Below, in pieces: positions 1-5,943 of a stretch of 5,943 nucleotides of DNA. The stretch is from Alphaproteobacteria bacterium. Its GTDB lineage: Bacteria > Pseudomonadota > Alphaproteobacteria > UBA8366. The translations under genes and the position numbers were made by a program. The notes below the pieces were generated by a model, which saw nothing but the letters and a program-made list of their open reading frames with translations, was not told the DNA's origin and ran no database searches. Location of the stretch: contig JAOTYV010000287.1 in the NCBI GenBank assembly GCA_029861675.1, forward strand, positions 1-5,943, written 5' to 3'. Positions within the stretch are counted from its first letter, which is position 1. Each line of letters starts with the position of its first letter.

Positions 1-1
1 C

Positions 2-478
2 ATAACCGGTGGCAGCGCGGGTGGTTACACAACATTAAGTGCGCTTACATTTTTCGATACCTTCAAGGCGGGTGCAAGCCATTACGGTATCGGTGACCTC
101 GAGGCCTTGGCGCGCGACACCCATAAATTCGAATCCCGATATCTTGATTGGCTCATCGGCAAATGGCCCGACGAGGCGGAACGCTACCGGGAGCGTTCGC
201 CAATCCATCATGTGCGCCGGATGAATTGTCCGGTGATATTCTTTCAGGGGCTGGACGATAAGGTGGTTCCGCCCAATCAGGCCGAAGCGATGGTGGCCGC
301 ACTATGGGAAAAGGGAATTCCCGTCGCATACCTGCCGTTCGAGGGCGAGGGACATGGATTTCGGCGCGCCGACAACATCAAACGGGCCCTGGAGGCCGAA
401 TTGGCGTTTTACGGCCGAGTTTTCGGGTTTACGCCGGCCGACAGGATCGAACCGCCCGAAATCCTCAACCGCGCTTGA
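2..478 (+). CDS. S9-family serine peptidase (prolyl oligopeptidase type), C-terminal part
   Basis: The gene is cut by the left edge, and the frame is open from base 2 to the TGA at 476-478, giving about 158 residues. This is the C-terminal half of an alpha/beta-hydrolase catalytic domain. The nucleophile elbow GGSAGGY lies at bases 8-28 with Ser at 14-16. The acid is the second Asp of QGLDDKVVP (bases 257-259), and the His is in GEGHGF (bases 353-355). The spacing and the D-x-x-V-P and G-H-G-F contexts match prolyl oligopeptidase or acylaminoacyl-peptidase members of family S9. Such enzymes cleave short peptides, often after proline or at blocked N-termini. The missing N-terminal part should hold a beta-propeller, which would distinguish a true S9 peptidase from a stand-alone esterase. 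Substrate and location cannot be judged from this fragment. The gene converges on the DsbA-like gene with 31 bases between the stop codons. Confidence 0.88.
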   Translation: MTGGSAGGYTTLSALTFFDTFKAGASHYGIGDLEALARDTHKFESRYLDWLIGKWPDEAERYRERSPIHHVRRMNCPVIFFQGLDDKVVPPNQAEAMVAALWEKGIPVAYLPFEGEGHGFRRADNIKRALEAELAFYGRVFGFTPADRIEPPEILNRA

Positions 479-509
479 AGTCGCTTAAACGTGCGGGTTC
501 CGGGCCGTT

Positions 510-1238
510 CTAGCTTTGGCTCCGGGCCTTCGCGATCAGTTCCATCATGCGGTCTTTTTCGATGGCGCCAGGCACCAGCTTGTCACCGATTATAAACCCG
601 GGCGTGCCGTTGATGCCGATCGATCGAGCGAGCCGTATGGTATTGCGAAGGTAAGTGTCGATCGCCGGGTCTTTCATGTCCCGTTTGAGGCGATCCACAT
701 CGAGGCCGACTTTTTTGGCCAGTCGGAATATTTTGTTGGTCGTCAATTGCCCGCGGGCGCCCATGACCGCGACATGGAACGGCAGGTATTTGCCCTGCTT
801 ATGCGCCGCCATGGCTGCGCGGGCGGCGATCTGCGATACCGGCCCGAGAATCGGCAGCTCCTTCCATACCACGCGGAGCTTTTTATCCTGTTTGATCATG
901 TCCAACATCGTCGGCAGCGTGCGTTTGCAGAAGCCGCATTGGTAGTCGAAAAACTCGACAACCGTGACGTCGCCGTTCTTGTTGCCCGAGACCGGCGTCA
1001 TGGGATGATTTAGAATCTTGTCCCTGTTTGTGGTAATTGCCGCGGCCGATTCCTGCCGCTGGCGGTCCCGTTCCTGGAGCTGGTATTTTTCGAGCGCCTG
1101 AATGAGGACTTCGGGATTGTTCAGGATGAATTGCCGAATTCGCTCGTCGGTCGGGTCATCCGCCGCGCCCGCGACGCCGATACTCAGGCCGCACAAAAGG
1201 CCGAAAATCGGCAATACTGTTGCAAGTCGATGCCACAT
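510..1238 (-). CDS. Secreted DsbA-family thiol:disulfide oxidoreductase (ScsC/Com1-like)
   Basis: This 242-residue protein starts at the ATG at 1236-1238. Residues 1-25 form a signal peptide (MWHRLATVL..., hydrophobic core, AGA before the likely cleavage site), so it should act in the periplasm. Residues about 30-65 are a charged helical segment (IRQFILNNPEVLIQAL), like the N-terminal region of ScsC/Com1-type proteins that can mediate oligomerisation. The thioredoxin fold follows. Its active site CGFC has Cys101 and Cys104 (codons at 936-938 and 927-929) after VVEFFDYQ, and the cis-proline loop GTPGF has Pro213. Family members oxidise or isomerise cysteines in exported proteins, and which of the two applies here is not visible. 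An in-frame GTG at 1308-1310 would add 24 residues before the signal peptide. It has no Shine-Dalgarno and would place a candidate promoter inside the gene, so I prefer 1238. The chosen start has only a weak GGGAT 10 bases upstream. The gene follows the M48 protease on the same strand. Confidence 0.92.
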   Translation of the reverse strand: MWHRLATVLPIFGLLCGLSIGVAGAADDPTDERIRQFILNNPEVLIQALEKYQLQERDRQRQESAAAITTNRDKILNHPMTPVSGNKNGDVTVVEFFDYQCGFCKRTLPTMLDMIKQDKKLRVVWKELPILGPVSQIAARAAMAAHKQGKYLPFHVAVMGARGQLTTNKIFRLAKKVGLDVDRLKRDMKDPAIDTYLRNTIRLARSIGINGTPGFIIGDKLVPGAIEKDRMMELIAKARSQS

Positions 1239-1283
1239 CCCAATTCTATCCCAGTTGTTGCGCCATACGGCGATACGCCGGTC

Positions 1284-1312
1284 ACTATTCCCTAGGCCGA
1301 GTTTTATCACAA
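1284..1312 (-). promoter_or_regulatory. Candidate sigma70-type promoter for the DsbA-like gene
   Basis: Read on the minus strand, TTGTGA (1307-1312) is followed by a 17-base spacer and AATAGT (1284-1289). Each hexamer matches four of six consensus positions, and the -10 keeps the key A2 and T6. Transcription would begin near 1277, leaving a leader of about 40 bases before the ATG at 1238. The site would let the oxidoreductase be transcribed apart from the upstream protease gene, whose stop is 172 bases away. This is a match by eye to a consensus that is loose in alphaproteobacteria, so support is modest. Confidence 0.35.
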
Positions 1313-1333
1313 GAACACAATAAATGTCCGAAT

Positions 1334-1348
1334 GTTCGCATCACGAAC
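1334..1348. repeat. Short inverted repeat (possible operator) upstream of the DsbA-like gene
   Basis: GTTCGCATCACGAAC is a perfect 5-base inverted repeat with a 5-base centre, equally readable as GTTC-N7-GAAC. A third half-site, CGAA at 1329-1332, overlaps it to form CGAATGTTCG. It lies about 20 bases upstream of the candidate -35 element, where an activator or repressor could bind. The alphaproteobacterial LexA box is the direct repeat GTTC-N7-GTTC, so this inverted form is not a proper match. No regulator can be named. Confidence 0.3.
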
Positions 1349-1410
1349 TGTTTATTGGCTGCTGCCCGGCCGGATATTCCCACGCGGTGTCGGCGTCAGC
1401 CGTTCCGGCG

Positions 1411-2793
1411 CTATTTCTCTTCCTTCCGGCGCTTGATTTGAAGTTCGATATCCTGCGATCTGAGCCACTCCGATGAACCCTTCGGGAGCGTCCGCATTGC
1501 CCGTTTGGACAGGCGCGCCGCGGAAGCGCCATCGCCCCGTAGAATCGCTTCCTCGGCCAGCGCGTGCGAGGCCAATCCGTGCTTATTCATTCGGCCATAT
1601 GCGGTTGCGAGTTGCCGCCAGGCGCGCGGAATACGAGGTTCGTAGCGGAGCGCCTGCTTCAAATTTGCCACGACCGCGGTCTGGTCGGTGCCATCGTTCA
1701 ATTCCAGTTGCGTCTGCGCCAGGCTCAGGCGAATAAGCGCCGCCCAAGGCAAAATCTTGAGCGTTTCTTCATAGGCCGCCTTGGCGGCCTTGGTCTTGCC
1801 CGCATTTCGCAGGATATCGCCGCGCAATTCGAGGAAGAATGGATCTTTGGGCGACTGACGGATAAGGGAATCGGCGACGGTGAGTGATTTTTCGGTCTCG
1901 CTCAATCTCATATAGGCGATCGATCGTGCATACCGCGCTTCAACGTCCCGGCGCTTTGGATCATACTGCCGAATCGCGTCCGCTGGATTGAGATAACCGT
2001 TGATCTTGCCCCGCATGCGCTGGTGCGCCACGACCAGACCCGGGTCGAGCGGGGTCTTCGTCAACGGTGAATTGGCGACATGGTTGCGCACCAACGCGAC
2101 CCGGTTCTTCGTCAGCGGATGGGATCGGGTGTACGGGTTGTCGTCGCTGCCCAGCACGCTTTCCTGGCGGCTCAGCAGTTCCATGAAGGACAACAGGCCG
2201 CGCGCCGACTGCCCCGTGGAGTCGAGATAGCGCAGGGCCGCCTGATCGGCTGCCTGCTCCATGCCCCGGGAGTAGCTCAGCAGACTGCGTTGGGCCACGT
2301 GCGCGCCACCCGAGAGGGCGGCGCCGATGCCATCCGGCCGGCCAGCGGCGACCGCCGCGGCGCCGCCGAGGATACTCACCAGAATGGCTTGTGTGGTGGC
2401 GCTGCGCAGGCCGTCCTTCAACCGCGACAGATGGCCGCCGTCGATATGTCCGATTTCATGGGCCAGGACGCCGATAACCTGATCGGGGCTGTCGGCGCTC
2501 GTCAGCAGCCCGGTATGAATGAAAATTTGCATGCCGCCGGCCACGAATGCATTCAACCGGCGGTCATTCACGATATGGATGCGCACGGACCCCGCATCGA
2601 GGCCGGCGGCCTGCAGAAGTGGTGCAATATAAACGCGAATGGTATTTTCGATTTCAGTGTCCCGAATGAGGCTTGGGCCTTGCGCACGGACGGCTGAGGG
2701 AATAAAGAGCAACATTCCGACGATCATGATTGTCGCGATGCGGCGCGCGGTAACAACAAAACCGGCAACAAATATGCCTGGCAACGGGTACAT
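1411..2793 (-). CDS. Secreted M48 zinc metalloprotease with TPR repeats (BepA/YfgC-like)
   Basis: This is a 460-residue protein. Residues 1-37 contain an export signal with an ARR n-region, a hydrophobic core around [12 protein letters not shown] and likely cleavage after AVRA. The peptidase domain has the zinc motif HEIGH (His112, Glu113, His116; bases 2446-2460), the third ligand in GMEQAAD (Glu179, Asp183), and SHPLTKNR with His225, which corresponds to the regulatory/active-site His of E. coli BepA. Residues about 286-430 are alpha-helical TPR repeats, for example around [18 protein letters not shown]. Length and order match BepA, a periplasmic protease-chaperone that supports outer-membrane protein assembly and LptD maturation and degrades stalled substrates; that role here is by homology. 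The start is uncertain. GGAGG (2794-2798) abuts the ATG at 2791-2793 with no spacer, so the in-frame TTG at 2782-2784, nine bases from GGAGG, may be the true start. The frame stays open to 3246, but that stretch is antisense to the GGT-like gene and not protein-like. Confidence 0.93.
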   Translation of the reverse strand: MYPLPGIFVAGFVVTARRIATIMIVGMLLFIPSAVRAQGPSLIRDTEIENTIRVYIAPLLQAAGLDAGSVRIHIVNDRRLNAFVAGGMQIFIHTGLLTSADSPDQVIGVLAHEIGHIDGGHLSRLKDGLRSATTQAILVSILGGAAAVAAGRPDGIGAALSGGAHVAQRSLLSYSRGMEQAADQAALRYLDSTGQSARGLLSFMELLSRQESVLGSDDNPYTRSHPLTKNRVALVRNHVANSPLTKTPLDPGLVVAHQRMRGKINGYLNPADAIRQYDPKRRDVEARYARSIAYMRLSETEKSLTVADSLIRQSPKDPFFLELRGDILRNAGKTKAAKAAYEETLKILPWAALIRLSLAQTQLELNDGTDQTAVVANLKQALRYEPRIPRAWRQLATAYGRMNKHGLASHALAEEAILRGDGASAARLSKRAMRTLPKGSSEWLRSQDIELQIKRRKEEK

Positions 2794-2798
2794 CCTCC
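2794..2798 (-). promoter_or_regulatory. Shine-Dalgarno GGAGG of the M48 protease, placed oddly against its ATG
   Basis: On the minus strand GGAGG directly touches the ATG at 2793. A ribosome normally needs about 5-9 bases between them. The fourth codon, TTG at 2782-2784, has a nine-base gap, so this site argues for a TTG start three residues shorter. Either choice leaves the export signal usable. Confidence 0.5.
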
Positions 2799-2821
2799 AC
2801 AAGCGTTCCCTTCTATTTAGG

Positions 2822-4405
2822 TTGGCGACACCCACAAATAAAGCCGTTCGTGCTATTTGCGGGCGATTCGCCGGTGGAATCGCGATCGCGGCGCTGGCGC
2901 TTTCGGCGTGTGGTGACAGCCGTCTCGGCAAAACGTTGGATCGGGTCCTGCCGGATCCGCGGGAATTCATATTCGGCGCGATGGTCGCGGACGAACCGGG
3001 CGCGGTGGCGGCGGCACACGAGATTCTGACGCAAGGCGGCACCGCGGCGGATGCGGCGGTGGCGCTGTATTTTACGCTGTCGGTGACGTTGCCCTCGACG
3101 GCGTCGCTGGGCGGCGGCGGCGTTTGCCTCGTCCACAATCCAGCCACCGGCAAGACGGAAACGCTTGATTTTCTAGGCTCCATCGCTCCACGTGGCGCGG
3201 CTTCCAGCGGACAACGCTCGGTGGTGCCGGGCAATGTGCGCGGCATGGCGGCGTTGCACGGGCGTTATGGACGGCTGCCATGGGGGACCGTCTTGGCGCG
3301 TGTGGACACCCTTGCGCGTACCGGCAATCTGGTTTCGAAACCGCTTGCCCGCATTCTTGGCCGCGTGGGACAGCCGTTCTTTGCGGATGCCGCGGTGCGG
3401 GCGGTTTTCGCCACGCAACGCGGCGAACCGTTGGCCGAGGGCGACCCAATGCGCCAAGTCGCACTGGCGTCGGTGCTGGCGACAATTCGGCGTCGCGGTG
3501 CGGGCGCATTCTACACCGGTGACCTTGCGGATCGGTATGTCGCGGCGGTTCGCCAAGCGGGCGGCAATCTGGCGAAGCAGGATATGCGGCAATTCATGCC
3601 GCAATGGCGCCCGGCGCTGGGCATCGATTACGGCGATCAACGACTCCATGTGACGGCAGTCCCGGCCCGTACGGGGAAAATGACCGCGCGCATGTTGGCG
3701 ACGCTGACTGCCGATAGCCGGTATGAAAAGGCGCCGGCCGAGGAACGATCTCATCTGCTCATCGAAGCTGCCCGGCAGAGCGGCGGAAACGCGCCGGTTT
3801 CGCTAAGCCCCAATGGCGTCAACGGCGCCAATCCGGCGGCGAATTCCCCTGCGGTCGACGCATCGGGCAGCGGGTTTGTCATTCTGGACGGAACCGGCAT
3901 GGCGGTCGCCTGTGCGATGACCCTCAATAAATCCTTCGGCACGGGACGCCTGTTGCCCGAGCTTGGAATATTCCCGGCTGCGGCCCCGGCCGCCGGAAGT
4001 ACTGACGCGTCGGCGCTGCTTGGCGTCTTGATCACGAAAAAATCGACTAAGCAGATCCGCTTCGCGGCCACCGGTATTGGAGGGGCGGCGGCGCCGGCGG
4101 CCCTGGTCGCGGTGACGGCGAGGACGCTGATCGGCAAGGAAACCTTGAAGGAATCGATACAGCGGCCGCGCAGTTATCCCGCCGGCGGATCGGTCCTGGT
4201 TGAACCGAATGAAACCGCCGCGCGCACCGATGAATTGAGCCGGCGCGGGCACCGGATCCAGCGTCTGCAAAATCCGGCCCGCATAAATGCGGTCGATTGT
4301 CCGGGCGGTGTCCCGCAGGAATCTCCCCGATATATTGATTGCAGGGCCGACAAGGACAGCCGGGGAGATGGGCTCGGTTTGCGGTTCCTGCTGCAAAAGG
4401 AATAG
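2822..4405 (+). CDS. Gamma-glutamyltransferase-like lipoprotein, probably without classical GGT activity
   Basis: From the TTG at 2822 the product is 527 residues. Residues 1-30 form a lipoprotein signal (basic n-region, [10 protein letters not shown] core, lipobox LSAC, Cys30), so it is likely membrane-anchored outside the cytosol. GGT-fold landmarks follow in order: [11 protein letters not shown] and LGGGGVCLV (large-subunit start), [26 protein letters not shown], then [10 protein letters not shown] and ATGIGG of the small-subunit half, ending in [10 protein letters not shown]. Classical GGT cuts itself before a nucleophilic Thr in a TTHFSVVD-like block. Here the aligned block is GSGFVILD (Gly349 at bases 3866-3868, then Ser350), so that Thr is absent. 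The substrate-binding Arg of the usual LDFRE-TAP block is also lost (LDFLGSIAP, residues 115-123). Ser348 or Ser350 could in theory substitute. The start is uncertain: ATG 2774 is in frame but would overlap the divergent protease gene by 20 bases, and neither start has a clear Shine-Dalgarno. The aminotransferase follows after two bases. Confidence 0.85.
   Translation: MATPTNKAVRAICGRFAGGIAIAALALSACGDSRLGKTLDRVLPDPREFIFGAMVADEPGAVAAAHEILTQGGTAADAAVALYFTLSVTLPSTASLGGGGVCLVHNPATGKTETLDFLGSIAPRGAASSGQRSVVPGNVRGMAALHGRYGRLPWGTVLARVDTLARTGNLVSKPLARILGRVGQPFFADAAVRAVFATQRGEPLAEGDPMRQVALASVLATIRRRGAGAFYTGDLADRYVAAVRQAGGNLAKQDMRQFMPQWRPALGIDYGDQRLHVTAVPARTGKMTARMLATLTADSRYEKAPAEERSHLLIEAARQSGGNAPVSLSPNGVNGANPAANSPAVDASGSGFVILDGTGMAVACAMTLNKSFGTGRLLPELGIFPAAAPAAGSTDASALLGVLITKKSTKQIRFAATGIGGAAAPAALVAVTARTLIGKETLKESIQRPRSYPAGGSVLVEPNETAARTDELSRRGHRIQRLQNPARINAVDCPGGVPQESPRYIDCRADKDSRGDGLGLRFLLQKE
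4395..4401 (+). promoter_or_regulatory. Shine-Dalgarno for the aminotransferase, inside the end of the GGT-like gene
   Basis: AAAAGGA lies six bases before the GTG at 4408 and within the last codons of the upstream gene. It fixes the aminotransferase start over the in-frame ATG at 4339, which would run deep into the GGT-like gene. It also suggests translational coupling, since ribosomes finishing at TAG 4403-4405 are already at the next start. Confidence 0.75.
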
Positions 4406-4407
4406 AT

Positions 4408-5562
4408 GTGGCCCTGAAAATCGCGGCACGGGGCCAGGTCGCGCCCTTCATGGTAATGGATGTTATGCGCGCTGCGAATCAACGCGAAGCGGCGCACCAG
4501 GCTGTCTATCATCTCGAGGTCGGGCAACCCGGCGCCGGGGCGCCGCAGGGTGTTCTGGACGCGGCGGCGCAGGCCCTGTCGGCCGATCGGCTCGGTTATA
4601 CCGACGCGCTTGGTATCGCGCCGCTGCGGGACGCGATAGCCCACTACTATCGCGACTATTACGGGCTCGGCATTGATTCGGGGCGCATTGTCGTCACTAC
4701 CGGATCGTCGGGTGGGTTCGTGCTGGCGTTTCTGTCCGTCTTTGACGCCGGCGACCGTGTGGCGATAGCGGCGCCAGGATATCCTTGTTATCGCACAATT
4801 CTTTCCGCTTTTGGCGTCGAGCCTGTTGAATTGATGGCGGGCGCCGACGAGCGGTTTCAACCGACACCCGCGCTATTGGAACGGGCGCAGCGCGATGGGC
4901 CGTTGGATGGTCTCATCGTCGCGTCGCCCTCGAATCCTACCGGCACCATGCTGCCGACGGCTGAATTCCGGGCGTTGGCGACGTATTGCGATTCGCACGG
5001 CATTCGGATGATTTCGGACGAGATTTATCACGGCATTACCTACGACCGCAAAGCGGATTCGGCGCTGGCCTTTACCGACGATGCATTGATAATAAATAGT
5101 TTTTCCAAATATTTTTCGATGACGGGGTGGCGGATCGGCTGGATGGTTGTCCCCGCAAATTTGGTGCGGACGATGGAGTGTCTGGCTCAAAATCTGTTTA
5201 TTTCCGCACCGACATTGTCCCAATTCGCCGCGCTCGCCGCATTTGATTACCGGGCGGAATTCGATGCGCGGGTCGCGGGTTACAACACCAACCGCCAACT
5301 GTTGCTCGATGCGCTGCCCAAGGCGGGCTTTTCGAAATTGGCGCCCGCCGATGGGGCATTTTACATTTATGCGGATATCGGCGATTTGACCAATGACAGC
5401 GAAAGTTTCTGCCGTCGCTTGCTCGGCGAGACAGGCGTGGCCTTGACGCCCGGTCTCGATTTCGATCGGGAGCGCGGGGCGCGGTTTATACGCATTTCCT
5501 ACGCCGAAAGCGAGGATGTGATTCGCGGTGCCGCCGAGGCCTTGATCGGCTGGAAGCGATAG
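4408..5562 (+). CDS. PLP-dependent class I/II (fold type I) aminotransferase
   Basis: This is a 384-residue cytosolic enzyme, the usual length for aspartate-aminotransferase-like proteins, starting at the GTG at 4408 behind a good Shine-Dalgarno. The signatures are complete and in order: EVGQPGAGAP near residues 37-46; GYTDALG with Tyr64; the phosphate-binding loop TTGSSGG (about 97-103); SPSNPTGT with Asn176; SDEIYHG with Asp204 and Tyr207; SFSKYFSMTGWRIGW with the PLP-binding Lys234 and Arg242; GAFYIYADI; and ARFIRIS with Arg362 for the substrate carboxylate. It should swap an amino group between an amino acid and a 2-oxo acid, but the side-chain preference is not readable. Symbols such as aspC or alaA would be guesses. 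It is the second gene of a two-gene unit with the GGT-like lipoprotein. It converges on the probable rne gene, with 157 bases between the stop codons. Confidence 0.95.
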   Translation: MALKIAARGQVAPFMVMDVMRAANQREAAHQAVYHLEVGQPGAGAPQGVLDAAAQALSADRLGYTDALGIAPLRDAIAHYYRDYYGLGIDSGRIVVTTGSSGGFVLAFLSVFDAGDRVAIAAPGYPCYRTILSAFGVEPVELMAGADERFQPTPALLERAQRDGPLDGLIVASPSNPTGTMLPTAEFRALATYCDSHGIRMISDEIYHGITYDRKADSALAFTDDALIINSFSKYFSMTGWRIGWMVVPANLVRTMECLAQNLFISAPTLSQFAALAAFDYRAEFDARVAGYNTNRQLLLDALPKAGFSKLAPADGAFYIYADIGDLTNDSESFCRRLLGETGVALTPGLDFDRERGARFIRISYAESEDVIRGAAEALIGWKR

Positions 5563-5638
5563 GCTGTATTGCGGTTAGAGAAAACCCCGAGCGAACCGAA
5601 ACGGTCCGCGACGTCGTATTTGCGTAAAAACAAAGAGA

Positions 5639-5680
5639 TAGACCATTCCCCTTGAGTCAATTTAATCAAGAAATGGTCTA
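5639..5680 (-). terminator. Hairpin with T-rich tail, likely intrinsic terminator of the minus-strand gene
   Basis: TAGACCATT (5639-5647) and AATGGTCTA (5672-5680) form a perfect 9-base stem. After a small internal loop (CCC opposite A), CTTGA (5651-5655) and TCAAG (5666-5670) extend it by five pairs around a 10-base loop. On the minus strand the hairpin is followed by TCTCTTTGTTTTTA, a U-rich run in RNA as expected of intrinsic termination. On the plus strand the following bases are GC-rich, so it serves the minus-strand gene better. The stem is AT-rich and the T run starts a few bases late, so strength may be moderate. Confidence 0.55.
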
Positions 5681-5684
5681 GCGT

Positions 5685-5707
5685 CCCGCGCGCCTGACGG
5701 TGGCGGG
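5685..5707. other. GC-rich hairpin between the convergent gene ends
   Basis: CCCGC (5685-5689) pairs with GCGGG (5703-5707). After one bulged G, CGCC (5691-5694) pairs with GGTG (5699-5702) around a TGAC loop, with one G-T wobble. It lies 12 bases past the stop codon of the minus-strand gene and just before the T-tailed hairpin. No T run follows on either strand, so it is not a terminator by itself. It might stabilise the 3' end of the transcript or be chance in GC-rich DNA. Confidence 0.3.
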
Positions 5708-5719
5708 CGTGCCGGGCGC

Positions 5720-5943
5720 CTAGCCCACCACGCGATTCCACCATCCGGTCCGCTTGTTTTCCACCGATTCCTCTGACGGCATTGCAGGAGGCTCATTCAC
5801 CGGTATCGGTGTGCTTTCCTCCTCCGGTCGTTCGCGCGCCGCCAATTCAGGCACCGCCTCCGGTGTGTCCGCTTCGGGTGCTGGCGCATCCGGTCCGGCT
5901 TCCGGTAGCTCGGCGTCGGCCACCACTTCGGATTTTTCCGCCG
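5720..5943 (-). CDS. rne: Probable RNase E C-terminal tail with GWW motif (partial, 5' end outside window)
   Basis: The last 73 or so codons of a minus-strand gene enter from the right edge and stop at TAG (5720-5722). The visible protein is a low-complexity acidic tail rich in Pro, Glu and Ala, followed by the short basic-aromatic end KRTGWWNRVVG (bases 5723-5755). In alphaproteobacteria RNase E has a disordered C-terminal scaffold of this composition, and in Caulobacter crescentus a terminal GWW motif binds polynucleotide phosphorylase in the RNA degradosome. The match in composition, terminal position and GWW core is the basis for the call. The catalytic domain is out of view, so another protein with a disordered tail cannot be excluded. 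If correct, the protein is a cytosolic endonuclease for rRNA processing and mRNA decay. A T-tailed hairpin follows about 40 bases after the stop. Confidence 0.6.
   Translation of the reverse strand, partial: AEKSEVVADAELPEAGPDAPAPEADTPEAVPELAARERPEEESTPIPVNEPPAMPSEESVENKRTGWWNRVVG

Noticed and set aside
500..528. Direct repeat CCGGGCC at 500-506 and 522-528
   Set aside because: Seven bases of GC-rich sequence at the converging gene ends; it cannot form a stem with itself in direct orientation and is likely chance.
516..1013. Plus-strand open frame of 165 codons opposite the DsbA-like gene
   Set aside because: It is antisense to the CGFC-containing gene and has no recognisable motif.
1191..1193. 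Cys in the hydrophobic part of the DsbA-like signal peptide as a lipoprotein site
   Set aside because: The preceding residues are G-L-L, not a lipobox with small residues before Cys, and a normal AGA cleavage site follows.
1239..1310. N-terminal extension of the DsbA-like protein to a GTG at 1310
   Set aside because: It would put 24 residues in front of a clear signal peptide, has no Shine-Dalgarno, and overlaps the candidate promoter.
2794..3246. Upstream extension of the minus-strand M48 protease frame by about 151 residues
   Set aside because: It is antisense to the well-supported GGT-like gene, has low-complexity Ala/Pro/Arg-rich composition, and would place the signal peptide in mid-protein. 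GC-rich DNA often keeps antisense frames open.
3173..3754. Long minus-strand open frame (193 codons), and a similar one at 3803-4429, inside the GGT-like gene
   Set aside because: Arg/Pro/His-rich composition typical of shadow frames in GC-rich genes, with no recognisable domain, and the plus-strand frame has clear family motifs.
4174..4860. Minus-strand open frame of 228 codons over the GGT/aminotransferase junction
   Set aside because: It spans the junction of two well-supported genes, is antisense to both, and shows no domain-like motifs.
5499..5744. Minus-strand open frame of 81 codons crossing the convergent gap
   Set aside because: It begins inside the probable rne 3' end in another frame, runs through both hairpins and ends in the aminotransferase, with no Shine-Dalgarno or protein-like character seen.

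Overview
The window looks like a chromosomal segment from a moderately GC-rich alphaproteobacterium. The closest impression is a Rhodospirillales-like lineage, but this is inferred from gene content and style, not from a search. The strongest lineage clue is the right edge. There a minus-strand Pro/Glu/Ala-rich acidic tail ends in KRTGWWNRVVG, which resembles the C-terminal GWW motif of alphaproteobacterial RNase E. I see no phage, transposon, CRISPR, tRNA or rRNA signal.

Layout from left to right: (1) the C-terminal part of a serine peptidase of the prolyl oligopeptidase (S9) type on the plus strand, cut by the window start, with its whole Ser/Asp/His triad visible. (2) A convergent minus-strand gene for a secreted DsbA-like thiol oxidoreductase with a CGFC active site. 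(3) Upstream of it on the same strand, a secreted M48 zinc metalloprotease with TPR repeats (BepA/YfgC type). (4) Divergent from the protease, and nearly touching it, a plus-strand gamma-glutamyltransferase-like lipoprotein whose catalytic residues appear to be lost. (5) Two bases after that, a PLP-dependent class I/II aminotransferase, almost certainly in the same transcript. (6) A convergent intergenic region with two hairpins, one followed on the minus strand by a T-rich run. (7) The 3' end of the probable rne gene on the minus strand.

The middle of the window carries an envelope theme. The M48/TPR protease, the DsbA-like oxidoreductase and the GGT-like lipoprotein all have export signals. 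The protease and oxidoreductase lie in tandem, and in E. coli BepA is known to affect disulfide maturation of the outer-membrane protein LptD, so a shared role in envelope protein quality control is reasonable but inferred. The GGT-like protein and the cytosolic aminotransferase form a tight pair whose shared purpose cannot be read from the sequence.

Most of the window is ordinary chromosomal housekeeping and envelope sequence. The item most worth following is the GGT-like lipoprotein, which keeps the fold signatures but lacks the expected nucleophilic threonine and the substrate-binding arginine.
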